Below are positions 1 through 11,625 of a stretch of DNA of 64,000 bases, one piece after another (position 1 is the stretch's first letter; each line of letters begins with the position of its first letter). Origin of the DNA: Podospora comata (taxonomy: Eukaryota; Ascomycota; Sordariomycetes; Sordariales; Podosporaceae); contig CP071494.1 of NCBI GenBank assembly GCA_017354895.1, positions 3,658,001-3,722,000 of the forward strand, in the 5' to 3' direction. Under the pieces are notes generated by a model, which did no database searches, had not been told where the DNA came from, and saw only the letters and a list, made by a program, of their open reading frames with translations. Position numbers and translations under genes: made by a program.

Positions 1-3000
1 TCAAACAGGATGATGGGGCAACTACCCCGGATGGAAGGTTTGATTCTGGGGAGTCCCCCGGGTGGAAGACAGGGGAGGTTACAGTGTAAGTACCTAGGCA
101 GGTAGGCTTAGAGCCGAGGACGGGAGGTGTGTGGCTATGAGATGGATTGTTGGATCGCCAGTGAGTGAACGGATAACTCACATTCACCCTTCCCATCTAG
201 AGCTTGATCCTCGGCCCTTTTTGCTGAAGGAAAACACAATGTCCATATGATGATTGGGCGGCTGTCTCCGAGCATGTGAAACTAAGAGCTAGAGCCGGCA
301 GTGGCCGTTTAAAGACGAGATGTCATAAAAATAAAGGTGACCGAGGATGATGTCGAGGCCTGAGAGCCATGATGTTCAATTCCCACAAGAGAAGGTAGCA
401 GCCCAACCCAGCGGGGAGGGGTCAGTGGACAGATGTTGGCCAACACTGGAACTTGAGAAGGCACGATGTGTGTGGTGCGGGGAGGGGACGATGCCGGTGA
501 GTTGAAGGATGAGTGGGGTTGGAGAAGTGGGAAAGAGCTCCGGGGAGTTGGTGGAGACGATACACCTTACGGAAAGCTGTGTTTCTTCGGGAATTGCAGT
601 TTGTCCCTAGGTGCTGCCAAAAGCAGAATGGGCTCCCAGTTACAGCTTGTCCTTGCCCCCTTCATCCCATATTCCCTCCCGTCCTGTCCAGCAGTTTGGT
701 GGTTCAATGGAGTTTAACAGATTGAAAAGGGATGAAATTTCATCCTTGATCCCTGTATGTAACGGCGGCCCCACAGTACCACCTCTGCAACCGACGGCTT
801 CAGGGCCCGCCATCCACAAGCCGTTGCTCTCTAACCCCAGGGTCACTGTGACCACTTCAGGATGTCGACGACCTTGTTACTCTTGATTTGTATTCTTTAA
901 ACGCGCACCTTTTTCCACTTCAAACATCGCCAGAAAATCAATGTTCTTCTCTCAACTTATTTACCGCCTCCAAAACAGCGGTGCCCAAGAGCTGTCAAGG
1001 GTCCTTCCTTGTCTTTCTTTGGTACCGCGAAGTCAAGATCCAACTGTGATTCAGGAACGATGTCCATTGACGGGAACCCGATATATGAGGGGAGTATTCA
1101 ATGCTTCCTCGCCTCTATCCCGTCTCGACTTAAGCTCTCTTCCACGGCAATTGCTTCTGGGGGGCAGGTCACAAGCACAATGTGACGCAGCGTGACCGCT
1201 CGCTGGGCCTCTGGAGCCGCCTTCTGTTTATATACTGACGCTTTATTTCTTATTCTGGTCGAGATCTTTGGGCTGAAGCTGTGCGTCACAGTGAGGGTGC
1301 AGCGACAACTTGGGGGTCGCAATATCTTGATGTTTGCCGCGCCAATTACAGCTCACTGTTCTACAGTAACTGTTGATCTTGCCCGGCTGGGCTTTCTATA
1401 CCAACCATATCAGCCAGGTATATCCTAGCCGTCGTCAATATCGAGACTGTGTCCCGGGTCGCTGCACCATGGGAGCGAGACACCCGAGGTCGAATACTTA
1501 CTTTCAAGTCCTCTTTCCGCATTACATACAAGGACGGGGACCATGATACGGCCGAGCCTGCTGTTCTCAGGAACTGAAGAGCGTTGAAGGTGCCGTTCGC
1601 TTAAGCAGCAAAACCCGGAACCCCCTGCAACCCGCGACCTTCACCAAATCTAGCCCCTTGCAAGATCGGGCTCTGGTCCCTAACGGTCGGCGATCCTTGG
1701 CAGTCTACGGACGATCGTCTCCCGAAATTCAACCCAGCTTCCTCGCCTCTTCCTCACCTCGACCATGAAATCACCTCTTCACCGCATCACCACTTGCTTT
1801 CAGAACACCGCGAGCTTCATACTCTGGCGTAGCACTCTTTATGGAGCTCTCAAGCAGCTTTGCTCCAGTGACCGCTTCAGGTTGTCGTCAGACAGTTACA
1901 CTTGGTCACATTACACCTCCCCATTGCTGTTGCATGGCTGGGGATAGCATCAAGAATCATCATCATATTGTCAACTACCGGAAATTCGGAACCGAGACTA
2001 TTAAGCAAAGACCGACATACCAACCATGACATGCCTCAATTCGGGGCCATTTAAGCTCTGTATCAGTGCAGATGTCTCCCCAGCAATTACGGTAAGGTAA
2101 CCCGTCGAGCATGATGAAGATCAAGCCTCTTCTTGTTCTTGTTCTTGTTGTCGATCTTTTGCTTATACCCAGGAACCAAGCTCTTGTGCCTTGCTGTTGC
2201 TTGCCAGCCTAGACCAAGCAGCTCCGGTAGTTCACTGACCGCAGCCTGCCTTCCATATACCGGGTGTATCCTGCAGGCGGAGATGCTGGTGCCGAGCGCT
2301 AAGGTCAAGTAAGTGGGCACACATCCTGCTTGATCTTCCAGGTTTGTGCTGTACATATTCTCGTTCCTCGTTCCGCGACACCTATCGGTCCGAAAATCTC
2401 TCCGTCGTCTGCTTGTGCTCAGGTCAGGAGCCCTACAAGCCCGGATTATCGGGAGGCTCTCCGGCTTCCACTTCTCGATAACGCACGATATTCAGGCTGG
2501 TCCTTACTTTCTGACTTCACTATACAGTGTTTCAAAGCTTATTTGCTCATATCAACCTTTAGCAGCACTTAATCTACCTGAACATGTAGATACAAGCCCC
2601 TCGAGGATTGCAAGAAAGATCAGGTTGCTGTTTCGAACGGGTTTTGAAACACGGTTCGGTTCAATGGGCTAAGATCCATTGACTTCGGTGAGCTTCGGAC
2701 GAAAGCATATCACTACCTAGCCTCTACATATTGTTCCCAAAGTCGGATTCCTGTCTCGTCTCCAAAGTATTCATTGTCTATCAAGGACTGGTTGAATCTG
2801 TAGCATCACTAGTCCACACCCCGATCCCGATCTCCGCCTTGGGTTTGCATGTGAGCTACTGCACCTCCCCGCAAGACGATACGACCGTTTGGTTCATGCG
2901 GTGGACCCGGACAGCGGAAGAGGCAACGCCATCAGGTTAGGAGAATTGGGATCAGGGGTCCGCTGCCGATACGCCAAGGTAGGAGATTTGAGAATCCGAT

Positions 3001-4502
3001 TCGGTGGTGTTTGGCTACCCGAAGCTTGTTTGTCGTCTTGCCCTCCAGACTTGTACAAAGTAATTGTTGCGCCCCTCTCTACATCTTACTCGGAATTCAA
3101 GATGGAAGAAAATAGTCGTGACGAGTATTCTGTCAAACAAGTGTGCGGTACGCGCCTGGAGGCAAAGTAGAGACCTCGCACTGAAGACGATAGCACGTGG
3201 TGTACCTACCGTGGTACGTTCTCTATGATCTGCTGAGTTTTAGACGGCCGAGGGAGTTGAATCCATCAGTCTCGGTGTCATATCATAATCGTTTCGACGA
3301 CTCTGCCCTACCTACCTATTTGATATATTGCTCGGCTACCACTCAGAGTGCCTACCGAAACCTTAGATGACAGACAACAACATTCCTAGAAGCATCTGAC
3401 GGAATAGTCACGGTAGGCCCAACAGCAAGCCTTTCAAAAGCACTCTAGGCACTATGCTGAACCGTCTCTTTCTCGGCCCAACCCGAGCCTGCCTAGATTG
3501 AAAACTCAGAGTAGGGACCGTTGTTTTGTTGTTCAAGTCGTGTTGCTGACAGCATCTTGAACCGTGTTCAACTGTTACGTCTATATTGCTTGCAATATCA
3601 GAATCCTGCTCGAGAAGCTCTCAACCTGGTCACCAACGCCTTAAAAATTTATCACTAGTCACATCTCTGGTAGCTTCCAACTGTCTTGTTTTGTGAAGAA
3701 GTCCTGGCTGAGATTGCCTCCGGTGGGGTGCTGTTGTCGACAGTACGTCCTAGCGGTCTATGCTCACAAGGACCAGCAACTCGGTTCTGGGCAGTTTGTA
3801 ACCCGGATAGATAGACGGTAGATGTAAATGTATCTTCGAATTTCGTTTCCCAACTAATTCTCATAATCCCCTCCCTCCAGAACCTGCCTTCCGCAAAGTA
3901 GTATCATCCGGGACTGGCATCCGATAGACCGCTCGCTCATTGACCACCACATGCACCTCACGTTCCACTCGCCACAATGAACCATCTGTGCATCAACTCT
4001 GTCATGAATCCCCGATTCCAACCGCTACACCATAAGCCACACATGCAGACACTGATCATGGGAGAACCTCCCCAGACCATATGCCCGTTATCCACCTCTC
4101 CGCACGCAAATGCAACACCTTTACACCATACTCTAGATGCACATCCATCCAGTCCTTGTTGAGCAAGGCTTGGCTCATGTCTCCTCCTTAACGAGGTCGA
4201 TGGACCGAGCCGGTTGGCGATGATCGTGGCAATCTCGTGTTACGCTGCCCTGGCTCCTCATCCTATCTCTTGGTGTACAGCATGTCCCAAGAGGTCAGCT
4301 CGATTCATGTATCGATGCTCGTAATCGGGTAGCCAGGTAGCATCGCTCGAGAACCTAGACCGTACCTGTGAAAGTACTTCTCTTGTTAGTGAAACTCCTG
4401 TGTAGCGGGGTATGATACCAGATATCCTACCATTTCTCAAATAATACCCGAGCCAATATGCCATTTCACCTCCTTTGATGTTCAACTGGTCCGAGTCCCA
4501 TT
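1..4502. other. Gene-poor intergenic region
   Basis: No open frame here is long or protein-like enough to call a gene. The longest frames (about 110 codons at most) are low-complexity or overlap one another on both strands. The stretch carries scattered CTACC/GGTAG and TACCTA words common in Sordariomycete intergenic DNA, for example near 91-110, 3198 and 3306. I see no tRNA, transposase motif or terminal repeats. A gene made only of very short exons cannot be excluded. Confidence 0.5.
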
Positions 4503-6809
4503 TCAAAAGAACTGCCTCCCGCTCGCCAACCTCACAAAGCTGTACGGTACGTTCTGCCCAACCAGCAACCTCAGCGTCTCAACTGTCGTAAAAGCCGTTA
4601 CATCCGCCGCCCCATAAGCCGCAAACCCACATTGCTCAGCAATCAAACCCGGGTCCCCCTTCCGTGGGCCATGCCCCGAGCCGTCTGCCAGGTCCAAAAA
4701 CACCCTTCTCGAGTTTTCCCTTCCCGCACCTGCCGCCCCTCGAGGCGGCGACCCGAACAGACGAACGAGCATCCCGACTAGATTACTCTTTTCCGGACCC
4801 AAAGCACTCACCACCACAAACGGCGAGCCGGCCCCCGCTCGTATAGACTCGGTGCCGTTGGCATTTACCGTACGGGCTCTCTGTATGCTCTCGAGGCTGT
4901 TGAATGGCTCGATAAGAAGGTCTTTGGCAAAGGCGGGAGGTGTTTTGAAGCCGACAGTGTAAACCTTACCGACCTTCAGGGCTTTGAGAGCGAATAAAGC
5001 ACTGGCTGCGTCGTCGGCCGATGAGGCAAGTACCACAGCCGCGCAGCCAAAGTAGGCAGATGGAGCAAGATCACGGGTAAGGGTACTAAGGATACCTTTC
5101 CACGAGGCGTTGTCAAACACGAGAGAAGTGTTCGGTGGCAAGCCCGACTGCGTCGAGCCGATAGCACCCACGGAATCTCCGTTTTGCTGCCGAGGCGGGC
5201 TTGATGGTGTGGATGCTGAACTAGATGATGTGGCCGGCCGGACGACGATGGTATCAACCATCCCGATGAGTCGAGCGGCTTCGCTGAGAACCGGCCCGTT
5301 GCCATTGTTGAGTGATGCAAAGAAGCCTTTGCTCGTCGCCAGGTTGGTGAGTGACATGGCTGGATTTAGGTAAGCACCGCCAAAGTTTCTTTGATTACAC
5401 CACGTCTCGATGGAGGCAAGCCCTTTGGGTTGTCGCTCCACGACGGCAAAGTGATGTGGTAACCCAAGTTCGTTGAAGCATTTCTCATAGAAGGGTGCCT
5501 GTGGAATGGCACTCCGCATGCTCGGGCTAGTAATGCCATAGATGTTCTTCTTTGGCAGCTGTCCAACCAACGCCAGGGCCTGGTTGATCTCAGCTGCGCT
5601 CATCTGCCCCGGAGCTGCGATGATGGGCAGCAGAGGGTGGGTGATAGGAGTGAAGACCTTGTTTAGCGTCCGAGAGAACTGACCCGTTTCCCCCATGTTG
5701 ACAGCAGACAGCGGTGGTGAATCGGGATATTCAGCCTTGATTTTTGACCGGAAGTATTCCAACTCAAAGTTTTCATTGTGGTCATTGATGATGGCAATCA
5801 TTTTCACAATGTCGGCGTACCGTCGAGACTGGAGGAATATTGACTCGGCTCTCTGTGAGGGCCACTTGAAAGTGCCTGAGAAATCATGGAAGGCAGACAT
5901 GATGCGACTGCTCCCGCGCTGCTCGTACAGTCTTCGTCGAATGGTTTCTGGGAGCCAGAGCTCGACGTCGATGTACTCAACGCCCCACTGAATCGCCCGG
6001 TAAAGATATTCATAAAACAAGTCTGGATTGTCCATCGGAAACCGGCCATTCTCTTTCGTACACCTTGTCGTGAATATGATTGGCAGTTCGGTCCTTTGGC
6101 GAAGAAGCATGAGCTGTTCGCCAACATAGCTCAAGCTTGGGATTTCCGAGAACCGTCCATTGCCCAGAGGCTCTTTCAAGAGATCAACTCGAATCTCGAC
6201 AGCGTCTGAGCCGACAGTGAGGATGTCGATGTTTGGGAGCGCAGCATGGACATCCGGAAACGTTGTCGAAATGAAGTACGTCCTCGGTTTTGCCATTAGT
6301 GTTTCGTGGTGGCTAAGCTGTCCCAGGGTATGTGATACAAATCGTGTTAGATCTCTTCGGAAGAATGAAGCTTCGGTATAAAGCCACTCGTAATCTGTCT
6401 GCGCTGACAGGTAGACGTCGGGAGGCATTCCCAGTGTTGTACAATGAGCGTTGATGGTCACGACCAGTCCCCTGTTCCGTGAGGCTATCTCAGCCTTTGC
6501 ACTTTCCGCCGAGACCCCAATAACCCAATCCTGATCATCCCTGGTGACGTCCCGAATCCCTCCTTTCAGTCGGTAAGGCTTCCCGAGAACCTCAGCAAAG
6601 ACGGCCACTATCTGCTCTTGGCCAGGACCATACATTATCACCACTATTCTTGCATCTCCTTGTTGCAAACCACCTCGAATCGTCATCTCATGTGATGCAC
6701 GTGGTGCTCGAGTTTCTATGTCGATATCCATAGCTATGTGATTTCGTCCAAAACTTTGTCGTCGTCCTGGCGCGGACAGCGACTCCAGTGGTTGAACAGC
6801 CGCCATCAT
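4503..6809 (-). CDS. Qa-1S/QutR-like protein: decayed kinase, dehydroquinase and decayed shikimate dehydrogenase domains of AROM type
   Basis: A 768-residue protein read from the ATG at 6809; the frame stays open to an ATG at 7316, but that extension is Arg/Trp-rich and does not look coding. It matches the last three domains of the AROM polypeptide, the layout of the quinate-pathway repressor Qa-1S/QutR. Residues about 52-165 fit shikimate kinase, but the P-loop reads GPGQEQ (61-66) instead of GxGK[ST]. Residues about 175-420 are type I 3-dehydroquinase; Glu283, His308, Lys336 (ADIVKM), Arg380 and Gln402 (AAPGQM) of the expected active site are present. Residues about 421-768 resemble shikimate dehydrogenase, but the NVTxPxK motif reads YLNPAM (480-485), so the catalytic Lys is gone. 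Known for the family: binds the Qa-1F/QutA activator and represses quinate use without inducer. No other qa gene is nearby. The repressor role is inferred. Confidence 0.85.
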   Translation of the reverse strand: MMAAVQPLESLSAPGRRQSFGRNHIAMDIDIETRAPRASHEMTIRGGLQQGDARIVVIMYGPGQEQIVAVFAEVLGKPYRLKGGIRDVTRDDQDWVIGVSAESAKAEIASRNRGLVVTINAHCTTLGMPPDVYLSAQTDYEWLYTEASFFRRDLTRFVSHTLGQLSHHETLMAKPRTYFISTTFPDVHAALPNIDILTVGSDAVEIRVDLLKEPLGNGRFSEIPSLSYVGEQLMLLRQRTELPIIFTTRCTKENGRFPMDNPDLFYEYLYRAIQWGVEYIDVELWLPETIRRRLYEQRGSSRIMSAFHDFSGTFKWPSQRAESIFLQSRRYADIVKMIAIINDHNENFELEYFRSKIKAEYPDSPPLSAVNMGETGQFSRTLNKVFTPITHPLLPIIAAPGQMSAAEINQALALVGQLPKKNIYGITSPSMRSAIPQAPFYEKCFNELGLPHHFAVVERQPKGLASIETWCNQRNFGGAYLNPAMSLTNLATSKGFFASLNNGNGPVLSEAARLIGMVDTIVVRPATSSSSASTPSSPPRQQNGDSVGAIGSTQSGLPPNTSLVFDNASWKGILSTLTRDLAPSAYFGCAAVVLASSADDAASALFALKALKVGKVYTVGFKTPPAFAKDLLIEPFNSLESIQRARTVNANGTESIRAGAGSPFVVVSALGPEKSNLVGMLVRLFGSPPRGAAGAGRENSRRVFLDLADGSGHGPRKGDPGLIAEQCGFAAYGAADVTAFTTVETLRLLVGQNVPYSFVRLASGRQFF

Positions 6810-9552
6810 GGCTGTGTCTGTTTTTCGACTCGTCGTGTAGCCGTAATTATAAGGGATCCGATGATCAGGGGCTCGTGTCGGTGCCCTCGCCTCTCGTCCC
6901 AGATTCCAACTGACTGCTCTATGCCGGCGATTCCAGTTCGAGCCCCAACTACGAAACGGCAGGATCCTTCTGAAGAGGCCTATTGTGCATGGCCTAGACT
7001 CCCGGGTTGAGGAAGCTGGCTTCTGATCTGGGTAAGTCCCGTTTGATTCGGTGAGCTGTGGGCGCTGAATAAGTAATCTATTGGGAATTGGGCGAATTCT
7101 TTTGCTTTTCAGTCGACGTATGAAGGTGGCCTCAGAAATGCCTCGGAAAGACAACAGACGTCGTGTTGGCCTGTCGGGAGTGTTCCAGCAAGTTTGGAGA
7201 AGACGTAATGTTCCAGTTCGAGCCAAGTCGTAGGTGGTTCGGTGCCAGAGCCTCACAATACAGCCGGTGATGACGGCGGGTAAAGATGAGACACGAGACG
7301 GAGCGGGCCAGAGCACTCAATGGAAAGATCCGGCGACATGTACGGGTATATCAGCACCTGGGTATCTGCCGCGTCATTTGCCTGGGAGATGGGACCTGGG
7401 AATCGACAAGAGACCGAGGGGGTTTGCAAGACATCTGGCATTGGGGTTTCTGGAAGGTAGATAGCGTATATTGGGTCCTGGGACCGCCAAGCCAGTCGAA
7501 ATATTTCGCCGACGTTTGTTTTACCGTCATCAGACGGATGGAGCACTGACGGCAGACCTGAACCAGACGAGCGAGCAAGCTGGGTCAACTCCCACGCTGG
7601 CCTGTCGACAATCGCATGTATTGGTGCTGCTAGCTGCCGGCCAGGGGACGGGAACAGCGTGGGACTGGATTAAAATAGTGGAGTCTAGGTAACTGTCATC
7701 ATAACTGGCTATTAACATTGGTAGTTCTTGTCTACGACACCCCGATTGTGTTGGTGGAAGACATACACACCCAATCCAGACGTGCCTGGATCTATCGTGG
7801 CGTCAGACTTGCCGTGACAAATGCCGTCTGCGATCGATACAAATTATCCATGGCCAGGTCCAATACCGCCTGGAACGAACGTGCCACGGGGCAGCAGCTG
7901 GACTATCGATGATTCTCACTGAAGGACCGGGAGGGACGATGGTACGCGGGGAATCAACCGAACAGGTTCCTAGGAGATTACGCGAAGACGGTCCGTCAAG
8001 GCCAATTCATCCGGCGTTACGTTGTGGTCGGCACAAGCCGAACGGTTGAATACTGTAACGACCTTGTCCATTCACCTGGGAGCTGGAAAATGAGTGAGTG
8101 GTGATTTGCGAGAGGCGTTCAAGACAGGGAGCGAGTGCGAAGAACCCCACAGTTTCTCCAGCACCTGGAGAATCTCTCTTTAAAAGTCCGCCAATGAGAG
8201 TGCTTGGATTTGAGCCCATGCTCTGTTCGTGCAGGTCTGATGGGGGGCCGATGCGCTAAAAGCTGGGGCAAGGACCGCCAAAAGGGCCCTTTCCCAGGGA
8301 TTCCTGCACCCACTGAAGATCTTCGTCCACTCCTCCAACTTTGATTCAACCAGCACCCTTCTCCGACACCCAACAACCCAACAACCTGGGTTCATGCGGG
8401 CAACACCATGAACCATATCTGATACATTGGGTGGGCAGTCTCTAATTTTCCGTAAATCATCTGCCTCTATCTCGCTATCTCGTTCCGGAATGCTTACTTC
8501 CATCCACTCCCTCAGCCCTAAGCGCAGCTGACTGTCGACCATAAGTTGAGGTCGTCACCGTTATGGAAGATTGATTCCCCTTCCTGAAACGGGCAACTCA
8601 CAACATGGCCCTGCTCCCGTTTCACCCAAGGATCGCCTTTCCCGACTTCAGGCTGAATAGACCCAAACTTCCGTCAAAGGCAAATTCCGTGTGGGATGGT
8701 ACTATAGTGAATGCTTCAACCTTACCAGCTGTGGAGAGCCAAGCTGGGTAGAAGTTCGCATCGCTTCAATGGGAAGACAGGCCGTCGAGATCTACCCGGT
8801 TTCTTTCCCACAGATTACCTTGCATCGAGACGGTCCGCAAATTGTACATGACGAATAATACTCCGAGGCATCAAACGCCCAGCATGCTAGCGTGACATGA
8901 TGATAGCTTCACCTGAGTTATCTTGTGGATAAGTAATCCATCTTCCTGGTCTGCAGGGCATGAATTTAGATTCCTCGTGGCAAATGTTGCTTAATTGGCT
9001 TCCAAGCATTCTGACTGCTGGAAAATCTCGGCGTTGTTCGCTACCAGTTTGTCAATTTTCATGGGGGTCAACGTCTCGGCCCGAGATATCGCGACGTTAT
9101 GCGACGCAGGTCTGGACTGGGCCATGCAGAAAGAGGCCGAACAGCTTATTCGACAATTTGTCATGCCACGTCTAGTTGTCATCATATCACGTTCACATGA
9201 GGACATGTGATGATAAGGCCCGAGGTATTCAGCTCAAAATAGAGTGACAATGATAGACATTGTATCAGAGTTTTGTTACGTCGTGAAGCTGTCCTCAAAA
9301 TGAGAGCCTCATGTAGCAGGTCTTACGATGAAGAAGGTAGAGCTCAGCTTTACATACCTTATTAGACTGGGTCACACTTTAAGGTTTTACAGTGTGACCT
9401 TGATAAAATTGTATTTCTGTTCATAGAAACACAACAAGTTGGCCCACCGATCAAAAAGAATTTCAGATACATCACTCCTCTCAAAACCATTCCTCTTCGC
9501 GCTATCCGGAAGCCTTCCAGTTCCCTCCCACCTCCATTCTTCCTAAACAAAA
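6810..9552. other. Intergenic region upstream of the Qa-1S-like gene
   Basis: About 2.7 kb between the start of the Qa-1S-like gene and the end of the dihydroorotate dehydrogenase gene, both on the minus strand. The first 0.5 kb is open in frame with the Qa-1S-like gene and may hold its true N-terminus or leader. Short frames near 7253-7588, 8180-8542 and 8995-9210 have no recognisable domain and overlap frames on the other strand. No RNA gene or repeat was seen. Confidence 0.45.
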
Positions 9553-10572
9553 TCACCACCCCCCCTTCAATCCCTTCTCAATCTCCTCAAAAACCTCAAC
9601 TCCTTTCACCCCTAAAGCAGTACCCACCCCAACAACCCCCGCCCCAGCAGCCCTCATCCTTTTGTATCCCTTCTCATCCTCCACACCTCCAATCCCAATT
9701 ACAGTGATATGCTTCAAACTCGGTCTCTCATCCAACATCCTCCGAATAGTAGCCACATTCCCCAGGGCCAACGGGTGCAGCGCCGCCCCGGCCATCCCCC
9801 CTATCCCGTTACCTGGCAGAACAGGGTCGCCCTCGGGTGAGAGAACGAGACATGACCCTAGGGTGTTGGTGCATGTTATGAAGGAGACTTGATCACCTTC
9901 CTCTTCGAGGGCAGAGATGAGTTCGTTGTATTCGGAAGAGTGGGTGTAGGGTGGTGTTTTGATGCCGAAGGGCAGGCGTGGTAAGTCTGGTCTGAGTTTA
10001 TCACGCATCGCGAACCGCAGGCGGCGAAAGTACTCGACCAGTGCGTCTTTAGAGTACGCGGGAGGAGGTTTGTTGGGTATGTTGGGGCAGGAGAGATTGA
10101 TTTCCATGTAGATGTGACCGGCGGTTATATACTCGGACAGGTAATCGGCGATGCATGTATAGCATTCACTGACCTCGGTCGGGGTGCCCGTGACTGAGAT
10201 GATGAAGGGTTTGATGGGCTGAGTACCAGAGCAAGTAGTATAGATCTTGTATATCCATTGCATATATTGAATCAGAGCGTAAGGGCTGTAGCCTAGTGTG
10301 TTCAAGCTTGCTTTTTGAGCAGGAGCTTTGCTGGCTTCTTGGGGGGTTGGGTTGGTGGATTTTGAGGTTTCGGGACTAGAGGGATCGAAGAAGGTGTATC
10401 GATGAATAGCGTCATCGTGGTTGAAGCCGTCCAAAGTAGCGGTTCGAGTTGTAACTGCGCCTGTGGAAGGGCAAAGATACAGCCGCTCTAAGTCCACATC
10501 GCCGGATGCCCATGGGTTAGCCGAGTTGATCAATGGCGGGTTGATTTTGATGGGCGGTGGTAGTTCCGACAT
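9553..10572 (-). CDS. Dihydroorotate dehydrogenase, class 1A (cytosolic, fumarate-type)
   Basis: A single-exon, 339-residue FMN enzyme of the class 1A dihydroorotate dehydrogenase family, which oxidises dihydroorotate to orotate in pyrimidine synthesis with fumarate as acceptor. The loop NLSCPN (159-164) carries the catalytic Cys162 typical of class 1; the membrane-bound class 2 enzymes have Ser here. Other family signs are KTPPY with the FMN-contacting Lys (205), TCTNTLG (233-239), GIGGMAGAALHP (256-267) and the phosphate-binding stretch GIGGV (293-297) followed by GVGTAL. There is no mitochondrial presequence or membrane segment, so it should be cytosolic. Residues 70-95 form a low-complexity Pro/Ser/Lys insert. 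Filamentous ascomycetes usually also have the mitochondrial class 2 enzyme, so this copy may be an accessory or anaerobic-type enzyme. It lies in tandem with SFM1, 233 bp downstream of it. Confidence 0.9.
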   Translation of the reverse strand: MSELPPPIKINPPLINSANPWASGDVDLERLYLCPSTGAVTTRTATLDGFNHDDAIHRYTFFDPSSPETSKSTNPTPQEASKAPAQKASLNTLGYSPYALIQYMQWIYKIYTTCSGTQPIKPFIISVTGTPTEVSECYTCIADYLSEYITAGHIYMEINLSCPNIPNKPPPAYSKDALVEYFRRLRFAMRDKLRPDLPRLPFGIKTPPYTHSSEYNELISALEEEGDQVSFITCTNTLGSCLVLSPEGDPVLPGNGIGGMAGAALHPLALGNVATIRRMLDERPSLKHITVIGIGGVEDEKGYKRMRAAGAGVVGVGTALGVKGVEVFEEIEKGLKGGW

Positions 10573-10804
10573 GGTTGATCACTGAATATATGTTGGAGTT
10601 CTGTCTGCTGGGTGTAGTTGAAAGTTGTTGTCTGGAATTCGGCGGGGTTAGATGGATAACTTGAAGATAAGAGCTGCACCCCGCATCAAGTGTGTGGGGT
10701 CATCACAGCAATATGAAGACATCAAACGAGCTTCAAGTCAACCACGGCGAGAAGTTGGTGGTCAAGGTAATTTATATAATTTTTTTTCCCATTCATATCA
10801 TCGA

Positions 10805-11625
10805 CTAGAGCATATCATCAATGCCTTTGTCAGCATCTTTCTTGATCAGCTCGACCATGCCCTGTCAACAGTCAGCATGTTATCCAATGAACCTTCAGAA
10901 GTCCACTCACCTCAGGCATAATGGGTTTTCCATCCTCAGTCTTAACATAACGGAATGGCATCTCTGTGCTCTCATACTCGTTGAACTTGAGTTCGGGAAA
11001 GTCGACGTAGGGAATGTCTTTCAACGGTGCTGTGGAAACGTTAGTAAAGGTCATTGTGTAGAAGAGAGGGTTTCATACTCTTGCCCTCAACCACCAGACG
11101 AGTTACACGGACTGCAGTGTCTGTGGTCATCTGGACGGGCCCGAGACGACGGCCCTCAAAGCCCTTGGCCCGCAACTCGGATGTTCTGTCTGTAACCGAG
11201 TTAGACAAGGCATTATCGATCCTTTAGCAACTGTGGCAAATACCTCTAGGGGGGTCATCACCTATTATTTTATTAGCAAGTATTTTGATGTCAAGCTTGG
11301 CTCATAACATACCAAGGATTCCTCCAAACAGGAAAACATCAAAGTTGTCCGCATCTTCAGGGGCAAGATCACTCTTCCCCTGAGGGTCAAGAAGGCATAC
11401 TCTAGACTTCTTGTCCGCATACAACTCCTCCACACCCCGCCTCTCAGCTGTAAACGAGGGGATGGCAGCCAAGGCGTCTGGGACCTTGAACTGTGGGTGG
11501 AGGGACGAAAGGAAGAACTTGGACCCAGTCTCTTGCGACTCGCGCGCGATGGTGATATACTCGAGTTCTGACCAGGGTCCAAGCTCCTCGTCCAGGTGCT
11601 CAACGATGTACGTTTTTCCGGCCAT
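10805..11625 (-). CDS. SFM1: Protein arginine N-methyltransferase Sfm1 (SPOUT fold)
   Basis: Five exons by my reading: 11625-11313, 11261-11244, 11189-11079, 11029-10911 and 10861-10805, giving 205 residues, close to yeast Sfm1. All junctions keep frame and have GT-AG ends. Family motifs run in order: YIVEHLDEELGPWSELEY at the N-terminus, VCLLDPQGKSDLAPED, FLFGGILG joined to DDPPRDRT, the knot region LRAKGFEGRRLGPVQMTTDT, then IPYVDFPE and EMPFRYV. In yeast this SPOUT (trefoil-knot) enzyme monomethylates Arg146 of ribosomal protein Rps3 and so supports 40S assembly; the same role is inferred here. Exon 2 is only 18 nt and encodes the conserved DDPPR loop. The C-terminal exon adds a short Lys/Asp-rich tail. 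It is transcribed away from KEX1. Confidence 0.92.

Noticed and set aside
1096-1905. Apparent short similarities such as GCTTCCTCGCCTCT at about 1100 and 1738
   Set aside because: Matches are only 14-20 bp in CT-rich DNA and do not extend, so chance is likely.
4503-6809. Full pentafunctional AROM protein
   Set aside because: No dehydroquinate synthase or EPSP synthase domain precedes it, and the kinase and dehydrogenase motifs are not intact.
7253-7588. Minus-strand 111-codon frame upstream of the Qa-1S-like gene
   Set aside because: No motif, overlaps several frames of similar length and is out of phase with the gene.
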